36,355 nucleotides of DNA from assembly GCA_944389545.1 (NCBI GenBank), contig CALXMT010000025.1, positions 1 through 36,355 on the forward strand, written 5' to 3'. This DNA is from an uncultured Kiritimatiellota bacterium (GTDB taxonomy: Bacteria; Verrucomicrobiota; Kiritimatiellia; RFP12; DVOR01). Shown piece after piece: positions 7,636 through 14,940 of the stretch. Position 1 is the first letter of the stretch; the number at the start of each line of letters is the position of its first letter. Under the pieces are notes generated by a model. The model had not been told where the DNA came from. It worked only from the letters and a program-made list of their open reading frames with translations, and searched no databases. A program made the position numbers and the translations under genes.

Positions 7636-7701
7636 GCAGGAAAGTGGGGCGCGGGAGGGCGCACGACCGTGCGCCCGGCGTTAGTGCCCCACCTTTCCTG
7701 C
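7636..7701. repeat. 66-bp imperfect palindrome
   Basis: GCAGGAAAG and GTGGGGC on the left pair with GCCCCAC and CTTTCCTGC on the right. The centre is GGGCGCAC-gacc-GTGCGCCC. It is part of the mosaic element. The left half recurs in the minus-strand copy near 17380-17405. Confidence 0.75.
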
Positions 7702-7790
7702 AAGACTTGCGTCTTTGCGGTCCATCTCTTTTTCCCAAGTCGCGACTGATTCCGCCATTGGCCGGTCTGCGAAGGTGGTGGGGGATTTGG

Positions 7791-7796
7791 TATACT
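7791..7796 (+). promoter_or_regulatory. -10 box of the M50 protease-ychF operon
   Basis: TATACT lies 10 bases before ATG 7807. No good -35 box is seen at the usual distance. A GAGGA sequence lies between the box and the start codon, so the true leader length is uncertain. Confidence 0.4.
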
Positions 7797-7806
7797 AAGA
7801 GGACTT

Positions 7807-8598
7807 ATGCGAACGAGATGGACGCTGTTTGAGGTGATGGGCATCCCGGTGCGGGCGGATTTGTCCGTGCTGGTGTTGGCGGCGTATGTGTTGTTCACAA
7901 CGTTCCCGCAGATAGGGGTGGGACTCTTCTTGGCGGTGGTGTTGTTGGTTTCGATTTTGTTGCATGAGTTGGCGCACAGTGTGGTGGCGATGGCGTTCGG
8001 GGGGCAGGTGCGTGACATCACGTTGCAACTGTTGGGTGGATGCGCGGCCATCACGCGGATGCCGCCGAAGCCTTCGCATGAGGTGTTGATGGCGGCGGCG
8101 GGACCGATTTGCTCGTTTGCGTTGGCGGCGATTTGCATGACGGCGGCCAACTGGTTTCCCATGCGTTATCCGGTGATGGAGATTGGGGACTACGTGCTGA
8201 CGCAGGAGGGGCCGAACGAGTGGCTCCTCTTAGCCGGCGGGCTGAACCTGGGCCTGGCACTCTTCAACCTGGTGCCGGCCTTCCCGATGGACGGCGGGCG
8301 CATCCTGCGCGCGGGTCTGCAGTGCCTGGGCCGCACCAAAGTGACGGCCACGGAGATTGCGGTGCGGGTGGGACAGGGCTTCGCCATCCTGTGGGCGGCG
8401 ATTTGCGTGCTGGACTTCATGGGGATGCGTTTCGCGGCGCCGGCAGAGTGGCCATTGGCCTTGCAACTGATTTTCAACATTGTCTTTGGGAGCGGCGGCA
8501 TCCTGTTGCTCCTGATCGCTTACATGATTTGGGTCTCCGGGAAGCGCGAATTGGACTACGTGCGCTGGGAGGAGACCTCCTACGGAGGCTGGAGATGA
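7807..8598 (+). CDS. Site-2 protease family (M50) membrane metalloprotease
   Basis: The 263-residue protein is a small M50 intramembrane zinc protease. HELAH (residues 53-57) lies in the second hydrophobic segment. The second zinc/catalytic motif NLVPAFPMDGGR, with D162-G163-G164, lies in a later one. About five or six hydrophobic segments are visible, and PDZ and CBS domains are absent, so it is a minimal M50B enzyme. Such proteases cut membrane-bound substrates such as anti-sigma factors; the target here is unknown. It heads a tightly packed group: its stop overlaps the start of ychF (ATGA). It follows a repeat-filled gap and a TATACT box. Confidence 0.88.
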   Translation: MRTRWTLFEVMGIPVRADLSVLVLAAYVLFTTFPQIGVGLFLAVVLLVSILLHELAHSVVAMAFGGQVRDITLQLLGGCAAITRMPPKPSHEVLMAAAGPICSFALAAICMTAANWFPMRYPVMEIGDYVLTQEGPNEWLLLAGGLNLGLALFNLVPAFPMDGGRILRAGLQCLGRTKVTATEIAVRVGQGFAILWAAICVLDFMGMRFAAPAEWPLALQLIFNIVFGSGGILLLLIAYMIWVSGKRELDYVRWEETSYGGWR

Positions 8599-9698
8599 GT
8601 CTAGCAGTCGGCATCGTGGGTCTGCCCAACGTGGGCAAATCCACCCTCTTCAATGCTTTGACGCGCGCGCAGAACGCAGAGGCGGCGAACTATCCCTTCT
8701 GCACGATCGAGCCCAACAAGGCCACGGCCCCCGTGGCCGACCCGCGCGTGGAGAAACTCGCGGAGATCTGCAAGAGCGGACGCGTGGTGCACGCCACGGT
8801 GGACTTCACCGACATCGCGGGGCTGGTGCGCGGCGCCAGCAAGGGCGAAGGCCTGGGCAACCAGTTCCTTGGCAACATCCGCGAGTGCGACGCCATCCTC
8901 GAGGTGGTGCGTTGCTTCGACAACGACGACGTGGTGCACGTGGAAGGCTCCGTCGACCCCATCCGCGACGTGGGCATCATCGAGACCGAGTTGGTGCTGG
9001 CCGACCTCCAGAGCCTGGAGAAGCGCCTCGACCGCATCAGCCGCCAAGCCCGCGCCGACAAGTCCCTGGCCAAGGAGGTCGAGGCCATGACGGCCCTGCG
9101 CGACCACCTCGATGCCGGTGAGCCCGCGCGTACCTTCGAATTCGCCGACCCCGACGCCATCGAGCCCACCCGCCGCGAGCTCCGTCTGCTCACCGACAAG
9201 CCCATCATCTACGTGGCCAACGTGGGCGAGAGCGACCTGGACCAGCCCGACAACAAGCACGTCCAAGCCCTCAAGGCCCACGCCGCCGCCCACAAGTGCG
9301 ACACCGTCACCATCTGCGCGGCCATGGAGGCCGACCTCGCCGGCCTCTCCGACGAGGAGCAGAAGGACTTCTTGGAGTCCTATGGCCTGGAGCAGTCCGG
9401 CCTGGACACCACCATCCGCATGGCCTATCACACGCTGGGCCTGCAGAGCTTCTTCACCGCCGGCCCGATGGAGGCCAAGGCCTGGACCATCCGCCAAGGT
9501 TGGACAGCCCCCAAGGCTGCCGGCGTCATCCACTCCGACTTCGAGCGCGGCTTCATCCGCGCAGAGGTCGTCTCCTACGACGACTTCGTCGCCCTGGGCG
9601 GCGAGGCCCACGCCCGCGAAAAGGGCCTTCTCCGCGTGGAAGGCAAGGAATACGTGATGCGTGAGGGCGACGTCGTCCACTTCCTCTTCAACGTCTGA
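8595..9698 (+). CDS. ychF: Redox-regulated ATPase YchF (OLA1 family)
   Basis: The 367-residue protein is a universally conserved Obg-related P-loop NTPase that prefers ATP and binds ribosomes. The N-terminal G domain has GLPNVGKST (P-loop, residues 9-17) and DIAGLVRGASKGEGLGNQFL around 75. NVGESD replaces the usual NKxD specificity motif, as is typical for YchF. The TGS-like C-terminal domain ends with REGDVVHFLFNV. Length is normal for the family. It starts inside the M50 protease stop codon and the next gene follows after 7 bases. It has no functional link to its neighbours beyond operon packing. Confidence 0.95.
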   Translation: MSLAVGIVGLPNVGKSTLFNALTRAQNAEAANYPFCTIEPNKATAPVADPRVEKLAEICKSGRVVHATVDFTDIAGLVRGASKGEGLGNQFLGNIRECDAILEVVRCFDNDDVVHVEGSVDPIRDVGIIETELVLADLQSLEKRLDRISRQARADKSLAKEVEAMTALRDHLDAGEPARTFEFADPDAIEPTRRELRLLTDKPIIYVANVGESDLDQPDNKHVQALKAHAAAHKCDTVTICAAMEADLAGLSDEEQKDFLESYGLEQSGLDTTIRMAYHTLGLQSFFTAGPMEAKAWTIRQGWTAPKAAGVIHSDFERGFIRAEVVSYDDFVALGGEAHAREKGLLRVEGKEYVMREGDVVHFLFNV

Positions 9699-9705
9699 GG
9701 CCGTT

Positions 9706-10746
9706 ATGTCCGAACGATACGATCTTCCCGGAGACGTGGGCAAGTCCCGCGCGTGGGTGCGCACGCTCTTGGTGTGGGGCTTGCCCTTGGCCGCCTGGGC
9801 CGCCGTCATCATCGGCTGGTTCCTCTTCGCCGATGGCGACCCCTCGACCCCGGAGGCAACGCCGCCGCCCCCACCCGCCGTCGGCCCGGAGGTCTCACAC
9901 CAGGCCGAGGAGGTCTTGCAACAGGAAAGCGGTCCGGAAGTCCCCCGCACCGTGGACTATGACTTCCGCGGCGCCAAGAGCTCCCTGGGACTCCCCAACG
10001 AGGCGCTTTGCAAGACCGGCATCCTGGTGGATCCCGTGACGCGCAAAGTGCTCTGGGCCAAGAACGCCGACAAGTCCGTCCCCATCGCCTCCATGTCCAA
10101 GATGATGACGATGCTCCTGGCCGAAGAGGCCCTCGCCGCCGGGCGCGTCTCCCTCACCACCCCCATCAAGGTCACGAACGCGGCCTATGAAATCGGCGGC
10201 TCGCAAGTCTGGCTCGACCCCAAAGAGACCTTCCCGCTGGGCGAACTCCTCAAGACCGTCGCCATCAAGTCCGCCAACGACTCCGCCTACCTCGTCGGCG
10301 AATATCTTGGCGGAGGCGACATCAGCGTCTTCATCAAGGCGATGAACGACCGCGCCCAAGACCTGGGCATGAAGAACACCCGCTTCTATGACGCACACGG
10401 GCTGGGCGACAACAAGGGCAACCACAACCTCTCCTCCGCCCACGACCTCGTCCTCCTGGCCGAGCACCTCATCCGCTATCCCGACGTCCTGCGCCTCTCC
10501 TCCACCCGCATGGACTCCTTCCGCGACGGCAAGATGCAGTTGCGCAACAGCAACAACCTGGTCTTCAACCGCGTCCCGGGCGTGGACGGCCTCAAGACCG
10601 GCTTCACCGACGAATCGGGCTTCTGCGTCACCATCACCTGCGAACGCGGCGGCCGTCGCCTCATCGGTTGCGTCACCGGCTTCAAGACGTCCAAGCAACG
10701 CGACGCCTTCTGCAAGGCGCTCCTCGACTGGGGTTACGCGCAATGA
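9706..10746 (+). CDS. D-alanyl-D-alanine carboxypeptidase (S11, DacA-type)
   Basis: The 346-residue penicillin-binding protein removes the terminal D-Ala of peptidoglycan stem peptides on the outer side of the inner membrane. A membrane anchor (about residues 18-41) is followed by a Pro-rich linker. The catalytic domain has S129-M-S-K132 (SxxK with the acylated serine), S189-A-N191 (SxN) and K297-T-G299. The domain stops soon after the KTG region, so the C-terminal domain 2 of typical DacA is missing and the anchor is N-terminal. It lies 7 bases after ychF and overlaps the next lipoprotein gene (ATGA). It fits the cell-wall theme of the window. Confidence 0.92.
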   Translation: MSERYDLPGDVGKSRAWVRTLLVWGLPLAAWAAVIIGWFLFADGDPSTPEATPPPPPAVGPEVSHQAEEVLQQESGPEVPRTVDYDFRGAKSSLGLPNEALCKTGILVDPVTRKVLWAKNADKSVPIASMSKMMTMLLAEEALAAGRVSLTTPIKVTNAAYEIGGSQVWLDPKETFPLGELLKTVAIKSANDSAYLVGEYLGGGDISVFIKAMNDRAQDLGMKNTRFYDAHGLGDNKGNHNLSSAHDLVLLAEHLIRYPDVLRLSSTRMDSFRDGKMQLRNSNNLVFNRVPGVDGLKTGFTDESGFCVTITCERGGRRLIGCVTGFKTSKQRDAFCKALLDWGYAQ

Positions 10747-11171
10747 TCCTTCGGTCTGCGGTCTTTGCCCTCCTCGGCGCGCTCCTCCTGTCCGGATGCG
10801 CCGCCGGTGTGGCCGACCGCATCGCCGAACGCCAAGCGGTCTACGACGCCTACCCCGCCGAAGTCCAAGAGCGCATCGCCCGTGGCCAAATCCGCCTGGG
10901 CGACGACCAAGACGCCGTCTGGATGGTCTATGGCGACCCCTCCGAGCGCTTCTCCCGCACCGATGCCAAGGGCAAAACCGAGACCTGGGTCTACAAGGTG
11001 CTCGGCTTCTCCGACGAAGTCTACCCCACCGTCCGCCCCGTCTATCACGACTATTACGGCCGCCGCTTCGGCACCTACTACATCGATGACACCCCGCGCT
11101 ACGCCTGGCAAGAGGTGCTCCGCGTCGAGTTCACCGAAGGCCGCGTCTCCGCCATCCAGATGATGGAGTGA
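10743..11171 (+). CDS. Small lipoprotein, SmpA/BamE-like character
   Basis: This is a 142-residue protein with a lipoprotein signal peptide. A short basic start and hydrophobic core end in LLSGC, with the lipidated cysteine at residue 19. The mature part contains IRLGDDQDAVWMVYGDPSERFSR followed by a TETWVY strand. This recalls the I-x-x-G-x-x-x-x-E-V...G-x-P...W-Y pattern of SmpA/BamE-type domains. The family call is tentative. The start overlaps the stop of the carboxypeptidase gene (ATGA), suggesting coupled translation and an envelope role. Confidence 0.75.
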   Translation: MILRSAVFALLGALLLSGCAAGVADRIAERQAVYDAYPAEVQERIARGQIRLGDDQDAVWMVYGDPSERFSRTDAKGKTETWVYKVLGFSDEVYPTVRPVYHDYYGRRFGTYYIDDTPRYAWQEVLRVEFTEGRVSAIQMME

Positions 11172-11174
11172 GCC

Positions 11175-12011
11175 ATGCACCGCCAACAGGTCACCTCCGA
11201 AGAAATCGCCCAAGAGACCCTCGTCCTGGCCGGCCCCGCCGCCCACCACCTCCTCCACGTCCTCCGTGTCCGCGAGGGCGATGAAGTCGGCGCCTTCGAC
11301 GGCGCCGGGGCCACGCGCCTCTACCACGTCGCCGAGCGCGCGCCGGACGCCCTCACCCTCATTGCCAAGCAGCCCCTCTTCCACCAAGACGTCCGCCCCA
11401 TCCGCCTCACCCTCTTCGTCTGCGTCCCCAAGGGCGAGCGCATGGAATGGCTCCTGGAAAAGGCCACCGAGCTGGGCGTCGACCGCATTGTGCCCGTCCT
11501 CAGCGCCCGCACCGTCGTGCGGCTGGACGCCCGCCAAGCCCGGGCCAAACAGGAACGTTGGCTCCGCATCGTCCAAGCCGCCGCCCGCCAATGCGGCGCC
11601 GCACGCCTGCCGGAGCTCCTCCCGCCCACGCCCATCGCTGAGACCGCGCCCCTTATGCGCGCCTGCTCCACCCTCATCGTCGCCGCCCTCACCCCCCAGG
11701 CCAAACCCCTCGCGCCCGTCTTGGACACCCTAAACTCCGCCGCCCCCGGCCAAGAATGGGGCTGGTGGTGCGGCCCCGAAGGCGACTTCACCCCCGACGA
11801 ACTCCGCTTCATCCTCGACCACGGCGCCATCCCCGTCACCCTCGGCCCTCTCATCCTCCGCGTCGAGACCGCCGCCCTCTACGGCCTCGCCAACCTCGGA
11901 TGCCGGAGGGAATGGCGGGCCGCGCCCGCCATTCCCCAGAGAACAGAAAACAGAGAACAGAGAACAGAACGCGCACAAGCGCGCGACGGACAAGCCGACC
12001 ATCAACCATGA
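11175..12011 (+). CDS. rsmE: 16S rRNA m3U1498 methyltransferase, with repeat-encoded C-terminal tail
   Basis: RsmE methylates N3 of U1498 of 16S rRNA using S-adenosylmethionine. The 278-residue product shows HHLLHVLRVREGDEV near residue 23 in the N-terminal PUA-like part. The SPOUT knot motifs are KATELGVDRIVPV near 97, WCGPEGDFTPDE near 198 and LGPLILRVETAAL near 224. The normal end of the family lies shortly after this last motif. Here the frame runs on from about residue 243 for some 35 residues into a perfect 12-bp hairpin and the GAGAACAG heptamer array. It ends in a hydrophilic tail rich in Arg, Glu and Gln. The tail is therefore a product of repeat insertion. The gene follows the lipoprotein gene by 3 bases. 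Confidence 0.9.
   Translation: MHRQQVTSEEIAQETLVLAGPAAHHLLHVLRVREGDEVGAFDGAGATRLYHVAERAPDALTLIAKQPLFHQDVRPIRLTLFVCVPKGERMEWLLEKATELGVDRIVPVLSARTVVRLDARQARAKQERWLRIVQAAARQCGAARLPELLPPTPIAETAPLMRACSTLIVAALTPQAKPLAPVLDTLNSAAPGQEWGWWCGPEGDFTPDELRFILDHGAIPVTLGPLILRVETAALYGLANLGCRREWRAAPAIPQRTENREQRTERAQARDGQADHQP
11908..11936. repeat. Perfect 12-bp hairpin at the 3' end of rsmE
   Basis: GGGAATGGCGGG (11908-11919) and CCCGCCATTCCC (11925-11936) flank a 5-base loop. It begins the repeat block that has invaded the rsmE reading frame. Confidence 0.85.
11937..11970 (-). repeat. Heptamer array (TGTTCTC type)
   Basis: GAGAACA-type heptamers are repeated about four times (TGTTCTC on the minus strand), inside the rsmE frame. 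A small CGCGC hairpin follows. The same array occurs at 12219, 25951, 26006, 28079, 31401, 31522 and 35808. Confidence 0.8.
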
Positions 12012-12254
12012 AGGTCCTCCCTCTCGACAATTCTCCCAGCGTTCCACCCATCGCCCAGCAGGGGCGTATCTGTTCCCTGTGGCCATGGAAAGGTTGCCCC
12101 TTCTGGCTTGCACATTCCGTGTCCGTGGAATGTTTGTTGCTTCGCCGCTGCACGTTCTGTTCTCTAGGGCGGTATAGCCGCCCCTTCCCTCCGCTACGCC
12201 TGTCGCCCCATAGGGGCGCTCTGTTCTCTGTTCTCCGTTCTCTGTTCTCCCTAT
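12012..12254 (+). repeat. Repeat-filled gap between rsmE and tyrA
   Basis: No gene is seen. From left to right there are a CCCAGCAGGGGCG word (12049-12063), a GTGGCCATGGAAAGGTTG word shared with 13316 and 35602, and an AGGGCGG-tat-CCGCCC hairpin near 12166. A CGCCCCATAGGGGCG palindrome (about 12204-12218) follows, then a TGTTCTC heptamer array (12219-12250) that ends 27 bases before the tyrA start. The last words match 25934-25980 closely. Confidence 0.7.
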
Positions 12255-12276
12255 TCCCCGCCCAACGGTTCTCCTC

Positions 12277-13110
12277 ATGACAAACCCTCTCTTCCCCACC
12301 ATCGGTATCGCCGGCATCGGCCTCATCGGCGGCTCCCTTGCCAAAGACCTCCGCACCTTCGGCCTCACCGGCCGCATCCTCGGCTGGAACCGCACCGCCG
12401 CCCACGCCGAGCGCGCCCTTGAACTCGGCCTCGTGGACGAGACCGTCCCCACCCTCGAAGACCTCGCCGCGCAGAGCGACCTCCTCGTCCTGGCCATGCC
12501 CGTCGATATCCTCGTCCAGAAGCTCCCCGCGCTCCTCGACGCCGCCCGCCCCGACCAAAACCTCATCGACGTCGGCTCCACCAAACGCGCCCTCGCCGAG
12601 GCCGTCGCCGACCACCCCCATCGCGCCCGCTACGTCGCCTGCCACCCCATGGCCGGCACCGAACGCTCCGGCCCCGACGCCGCCATCGACAACCTCTTCC
12701 GCAACCGCTTCACCCTCATCATCGACCCCGAGCGCAGCGACCCTGCCGCCCTCGCCAAGGTCCGCACCCTCTGGGAACGCGTCGGCGCCGTCCTCGCCGA
12801 GATGTCCGCCACCGAGCACGACCGCACCGCCGCGCTCCTCTCCCACATGCCCCACGTCCTGGCCTACGCCCTCGCCCGCACCATCAAGGAAGCCGAGCGC
12901 AACCAAGCCCTCAACGCCCGCTTCGCCGGCGGCGGCCTCGCCTCCATGACCCGCATCGCCCACAGCCCCATCTCCATGTGGCAGCCCATCTTCCGCCAGA
13001 ACAAAGGCCCCCTCCTCGAAGCCGTCGACGCCTTCGCCGAGCACCTTGCCGCCTTCCGCAAAGCCATCGCCGAAGACGACTCCGCCGCCCTCGAAGCCCT
13101 CATGCGCTGA
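12277..13110 (+). CDS. tyrA: Prephenate (or arogenate) dehydrogenase
   Basis: TyrA oxidatively decarboxylates prephenate (or arogenate) on the tyrosine branch, using NAD(P). The 277-residue product has the N-terminal Rossmann fingerprint GIGLIGG at 13-19. A VGSTK segment lies near 107, and CHPMAGTERSG has its substrate-site histidine at 123. SHMPHVLAYAL follows near 189. The C-terminal helical dimer domain is complete. There is no ACT domain and no chorismate mutase fusion, so it is a monofunctional enzyme. The start has no clear Shine-Dalgarno sequence and follows a heptamer array by about 27 bases. Which cyclohexadiene and cofactor it prefers is not decided here. Confidence 0.9.
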   Translation: MTNPLFPTIGIAGIGLIGGSLAKDLRTFGLTGRILGWNRTAAHAERALELGLVDETVPTLEDLAAQSDLLVLAMPVDILVQKLPALLDAARPDQNLIDVGSTKRALAEAVADHPHRARYVACHPMAGTERSGPDAAIDNLFRNRFTLIIDPERSDPAALAKVRTLWERVGAVLAEMSATEHDRTAALLSHMPHVLAYALARTIKEAERNQALNARFAGGGLASMTRIAHSPISMWQPIFRQNKGPLLEAVDAFAEHLAAFRKAIAEDDSAALEALMR

Positions 13111-13149
13111 CTCCATACGCACCCCGCGCAACAGCGATAGTGCAGGAGC

Positions 13150-13470
13150 GTGTCCGGGGAAACTAAAGAAACCGCAAAGACGCAATGGAGGCGCGAACCG
13201 CTTCGGGCTCCATCGGTCGCTCTGCGGCTTCGCCGCTGACCGCGACCGCCGCCCTCCGTTTCGCGCCTTGTAGTTCCCGGGGGCCTACCCATCGCCCCGC
13301 AGGGGCGTTCCGTAGCCGTGGAAGGTTTGTTCCTTCGGGCCTATACGGTAATTTCCCAAACACACTGGCAGTCCTGCGTGCGGTAGCACGCCCTTAATCT
13401 GCTCAAAATCTGCGAGATACCGCAAGGTCTTCCTAGCGAAGCGACGGAACATCTGCGGTTTCTCTTGCGT
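13150..13470 (+). repeat. Mosaic repeat block between tyrA and the secreted protein gene
   Basis: This occupies most of the 441-base gap 13111-13551. It begins with GTGTCCGGGGAAA (13150-13162) and the ACCGCAAAGACGCAA word. A foldable core follows (13190-13267). Next are a CGCCCCGCAGGGGCG palindrome near 13290, a CGTGGAAGGTTTGTTCCTTCGGGCC word, and a GCGTGCG-gtag-CACGC hairpin near 13378. The TTAATCTGCTCAAAATCTGCG word follows that hairpin. The remainder up to the -10 box shows nothing recognisable. Confidence 0.75.
13190..13267 (+). repeat. Foldable repeat core, GCGCGAA type (diverged copy)
   Basis: Outer stem GGCGCGAA (13190-13197) pairs with TTCGCGCC (13260-13267). A second helix pairs GGTCGC (13215-13220) with GCGACC (13242-13247). 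The inner hairpin is GCGGC-ttc-GCCGC (13224-13236). The order of helices matches the cores at 7456-7540 and 17431-17516, while loops and linkers differ. Confidence 0.65.
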
Positions 13471-13539
13471 CGCTCAGTCTCCAGAGTTCCCATTTTCCCA
13501 GAACACGATTGTCTATAAATGGCAGGTCTGAGAGTTTGC

Positions 13540-13545
13540 TAGAAT
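13540..13545 (+). promoter_or_regulatory. -10 box before the secreted protein gene
   Basis: TAGAAT ends 6 bases before ATG 13552. No convincing -35 box is seen at the normal spacing. It fits the short-leader pattern of other genes in the window. Confidence 0.35.
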
Positions 13546-13551
13546 TGGCGT

Positions 13552-14082
13552 ATGTTTACGTTTCTGCGTCGTGGGTTCTTTCTTGTCGCGTTGTCCTTTG
13601 CGATGGCGGTCAGTGCGGCCATCCCGGAACGGTGGTTTGCCGACAAGGCCGCATTGGAACCTGGGGTCACGAAGGCGGAGATTTATCACGCCCTTCCTAA
13701 ACGCCATCATCCGATCGCCGAACTGCCCGCCGTGTTGGCTCCCGCTTTCAAGACACGGCCCACCGATCTTACCATCTTTGTCGGCGAGGCCTATTTCGTC
13801 GATCATTGCCTCAATCATCACCCGGATGTGCCGGACGCGATCTATCGTCGATTGGATGAGATACTTGCCGCACCGGAAGAGATTATCCTCGACCGCCGCG
13901 AGGGACGTGATGCCATTATCCTTTCCAAGACTATCGACTCCCGCCTCTATCTTCTTGTCCTTCGCCATTATCCCCCGCAACTCGTCTACAAGACGCTTTT
14001 CCCTGCCGATAAGGCGCGTCCCTATCCCGCACTTCCGCGTTGGAGCGCAACACCATGTCAGCCCACACAACAAACGCCTTGA
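13552..14082 (+). CDS. Secreted small protein, possible PBECR/RelE-like nuclease domain
   Basis: The 176-residue protein begins with a Sec signal peptide: a basic FLRRG start, a hydrophobic core and likely cleavage after about residue 22 (VSAA). The C-terminal half reads like a small barnase/ColD/RelE-type domain. An IYRRLDEILAAPEEI helix is followed by beta strands EIILDRRE, DAIILSK, LYLLVLRHY and QLVYKTLFPAD. This is pattern recognition only; no catalytic residues can be assigned. The last 28 bases overlap the next gene. Composition is slightly less GC-rich than tyrA. It follows a repeat block and has a -10 box 6 bases before the start. It could also be an unrelated periplasmic protein. Confidence 0.6.
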   Translation: MFTFLRRGFFLVALSFAMAVSAAIPERWFADKAALEPGVTKAEIYHALPKRHHPIAELPAVLAPAFKTRPTDLTIFVGEAYFVDHCLNHHPDVPDAIYRRLDEILAAPEEIILDRREGRDAIILSKTIDSRLYLLVLRHYPPQLVYKTLFPADKARPYPALPRWSATPCQPTQQTP

Positions 14083-14645
14083 TTGAACGTGCGGAACGTA
14101 CTGCCGAGGCCGCGTACGCCTTGTTGCGCGACACGGGTCTTCGTGAACGGTGGGAGGCGCGGGGCGCGGAGGTCCACCTTGTCGGCTCTCTTGCCACGGG
14201 GTTGCTCCTGAAGCACCTCGATATCGACCTTCACGTCTACACCCCCACGCTCGACCCCGCCGACGGCTTTGCCATTGCCGCCGCGCTCGCGCCGCGCCGT
14301 CTGGAGTTTCGTGACCTTTCCGACACCTCCGAACGTTGCCTGGAATGGCACCTCTGGCTTTGCGACACCAACGGCCGCGAGTGGCAGGTCGATGTCATCC
14401 AGATGCCGCCCGACTCTCCTTACAAAGGGTACTTTGAGCACCGCGCCGAACGTATCCGTGCCGTTCTCACGCCCGAGGCCCGCCACGCCATTCTCGCCCT
14501 CAAGGACGATGTGCCCGTTGGGACTCACATCCCCGGCATTCTCATTTATATGGCCGTCTTACACGATGGCATCCGTACACCTGCCGATTTCCAAGTCTGG
14601 CTCCGCGACCATCCACTCGATGGCATCCTCGATTGGTGCCCGTAG
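14055..14645 (+). CDS. Nucleotidyltransferase-fold protein
   Basis: The 196-residue cytoplasmic protein carries the nucleotidyltransferase signature G44-S45, ten residues, then D56-I-D58. This is the exact GS-x10-DxD spacing used for metal and nucleotide binding in the pol-beta/MNT superfamily. A later aspartate in WQVDVIQMP near residue 117 may be the third acidic residue. The start has GGAG nine bases upstream and lies inside the end of the secreted-protein gene, so the two are probably co-expressed. The substrate is unknown. MNT-type antitoxins, aminoglycoside nucleotidyltransferases and GrpB-like proteins are all possible relatives. Confidence 0.72.
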   Translation: MSAHTTNALIERAERTAEAAYALLRDTGLRERWEARGAEVHLVGSLATGLLLKHLDIDLHVYTPTLDPADGFAIAAALAPRRLEFRDLSDTSERCLEWHLWLCDTNGREWQVDVIQMPPDSPYKGYFEHRAERIRAVLTPEARHAILALKDDVPVGTHIPGILIYMAVLHDGIRTPADFQVWLRDHPLDGILDWCP

Positions 14646-14657
14646 GGAAACGCACAA

Positions 14658-14869
14658 TAGTGTCCGGGGAAGTTTTTCCGCGAAGACGGTCTCCCCCCCC
14701 CTGCGCCCGCAGGCACGTCTGTGACGTGCCAGGTCCGATGGATGATGCTTCCCGAAAAACACTAGAAACGCAAGGGATGGGCACGGTAGTGAGGCCCGGA
14801 GGGCCGAACGGTGAAGTGCCCAGGCCCTTGCGTTCCTTCGTGTCTTCGTGGAAACTTCCCCGGACACTA
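14658..14869. mobile_element. 212-bp MITE-like element with 18-bp terminal inverted repeats
   Basis: TAGTGTCCGGGGAAGTTT at 14658-14675 is exactly repeated in inverted form at 14852-14869. If the outer TA pairs are target duplications, the layout resembles IS630/Tc1-mariner-type miniature elements; this is inference. Inside are a GGCACGTC-tgt-GACGTGCC hairpin (about 14713) and a foldable core (14767-14834). No open frame encodes a transposase. The right end lies 6 bases before the -35 box of the next gene. Confidence 0.7.
14767..14834 (-). repeat. Y-shaped repeat core, AACGCAAGGG type (copy 1)
   Basis: AACGCAAGGG (14767-14776) pairs with CCCTTGCGTT (14825-14834). GGGCAC (14779-14784) pairs with GTGCCC (14816-14821). 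The inner hairpin is GGCCC-gga-GGGCC (14793-14805). Read on the minus strand it is nearly identical to 27906-27973, except that the inner hairpin there is GGCGC-gtt-GCGCC, a compensatory change. Confidence 0.8.
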
Positions 14870-14874
14870 CTGGC

Positions 14875-14905
14875 TTGACTTAGACTGTGGTTCAAGGTGT
14901 ATGCT
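14875..14905 (+). promoter_or_regulatory. Promoter of the aldo/keto reductase gene
   Basis: TTGACT (14875-14880) and TATGCT (14900-14905) have a 19-base spacer. The -35 box begins 6 bases after the right end of the MITE-like element, so that insertion borders the promoter. Confidence 0.45.
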
Positions 14906-14940
14906 ATAGACAATCAATGGAACAATGGAAAGGAACTGAC

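Larger units (their letters stand above)
7408..7737 (+). repeat. Mosaic structured repeat element (copy A)
   Basis: This fills most of the 417-base gap 7390-7806. It begins with the AGTGTCCGGGGAA end (7408-7420). A foldable core follows (7456-7540; see separate entry). Next come a GTGGGGC-gag-GCCCCAC hairpin (7562-7578), a CTTCCAAG-type octamer run (7583-7618) and a long imperfect palindrome at 7636-7701. It ends with a segment that is, reversed, the ACCGCAAAGACG word found at 13171 and 17262. Much of it matches the minus strand of 17245-17554. No coding potential is convincing. Confidence 0.8.

Noticed and set aside
7346-7749. Short overlapping frames in the 7.4-kb gap
   Set aside because: They translate hairpin and octamer repeats. 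The same repeats occur inverted at 17.2-17.5 kb in other frames.
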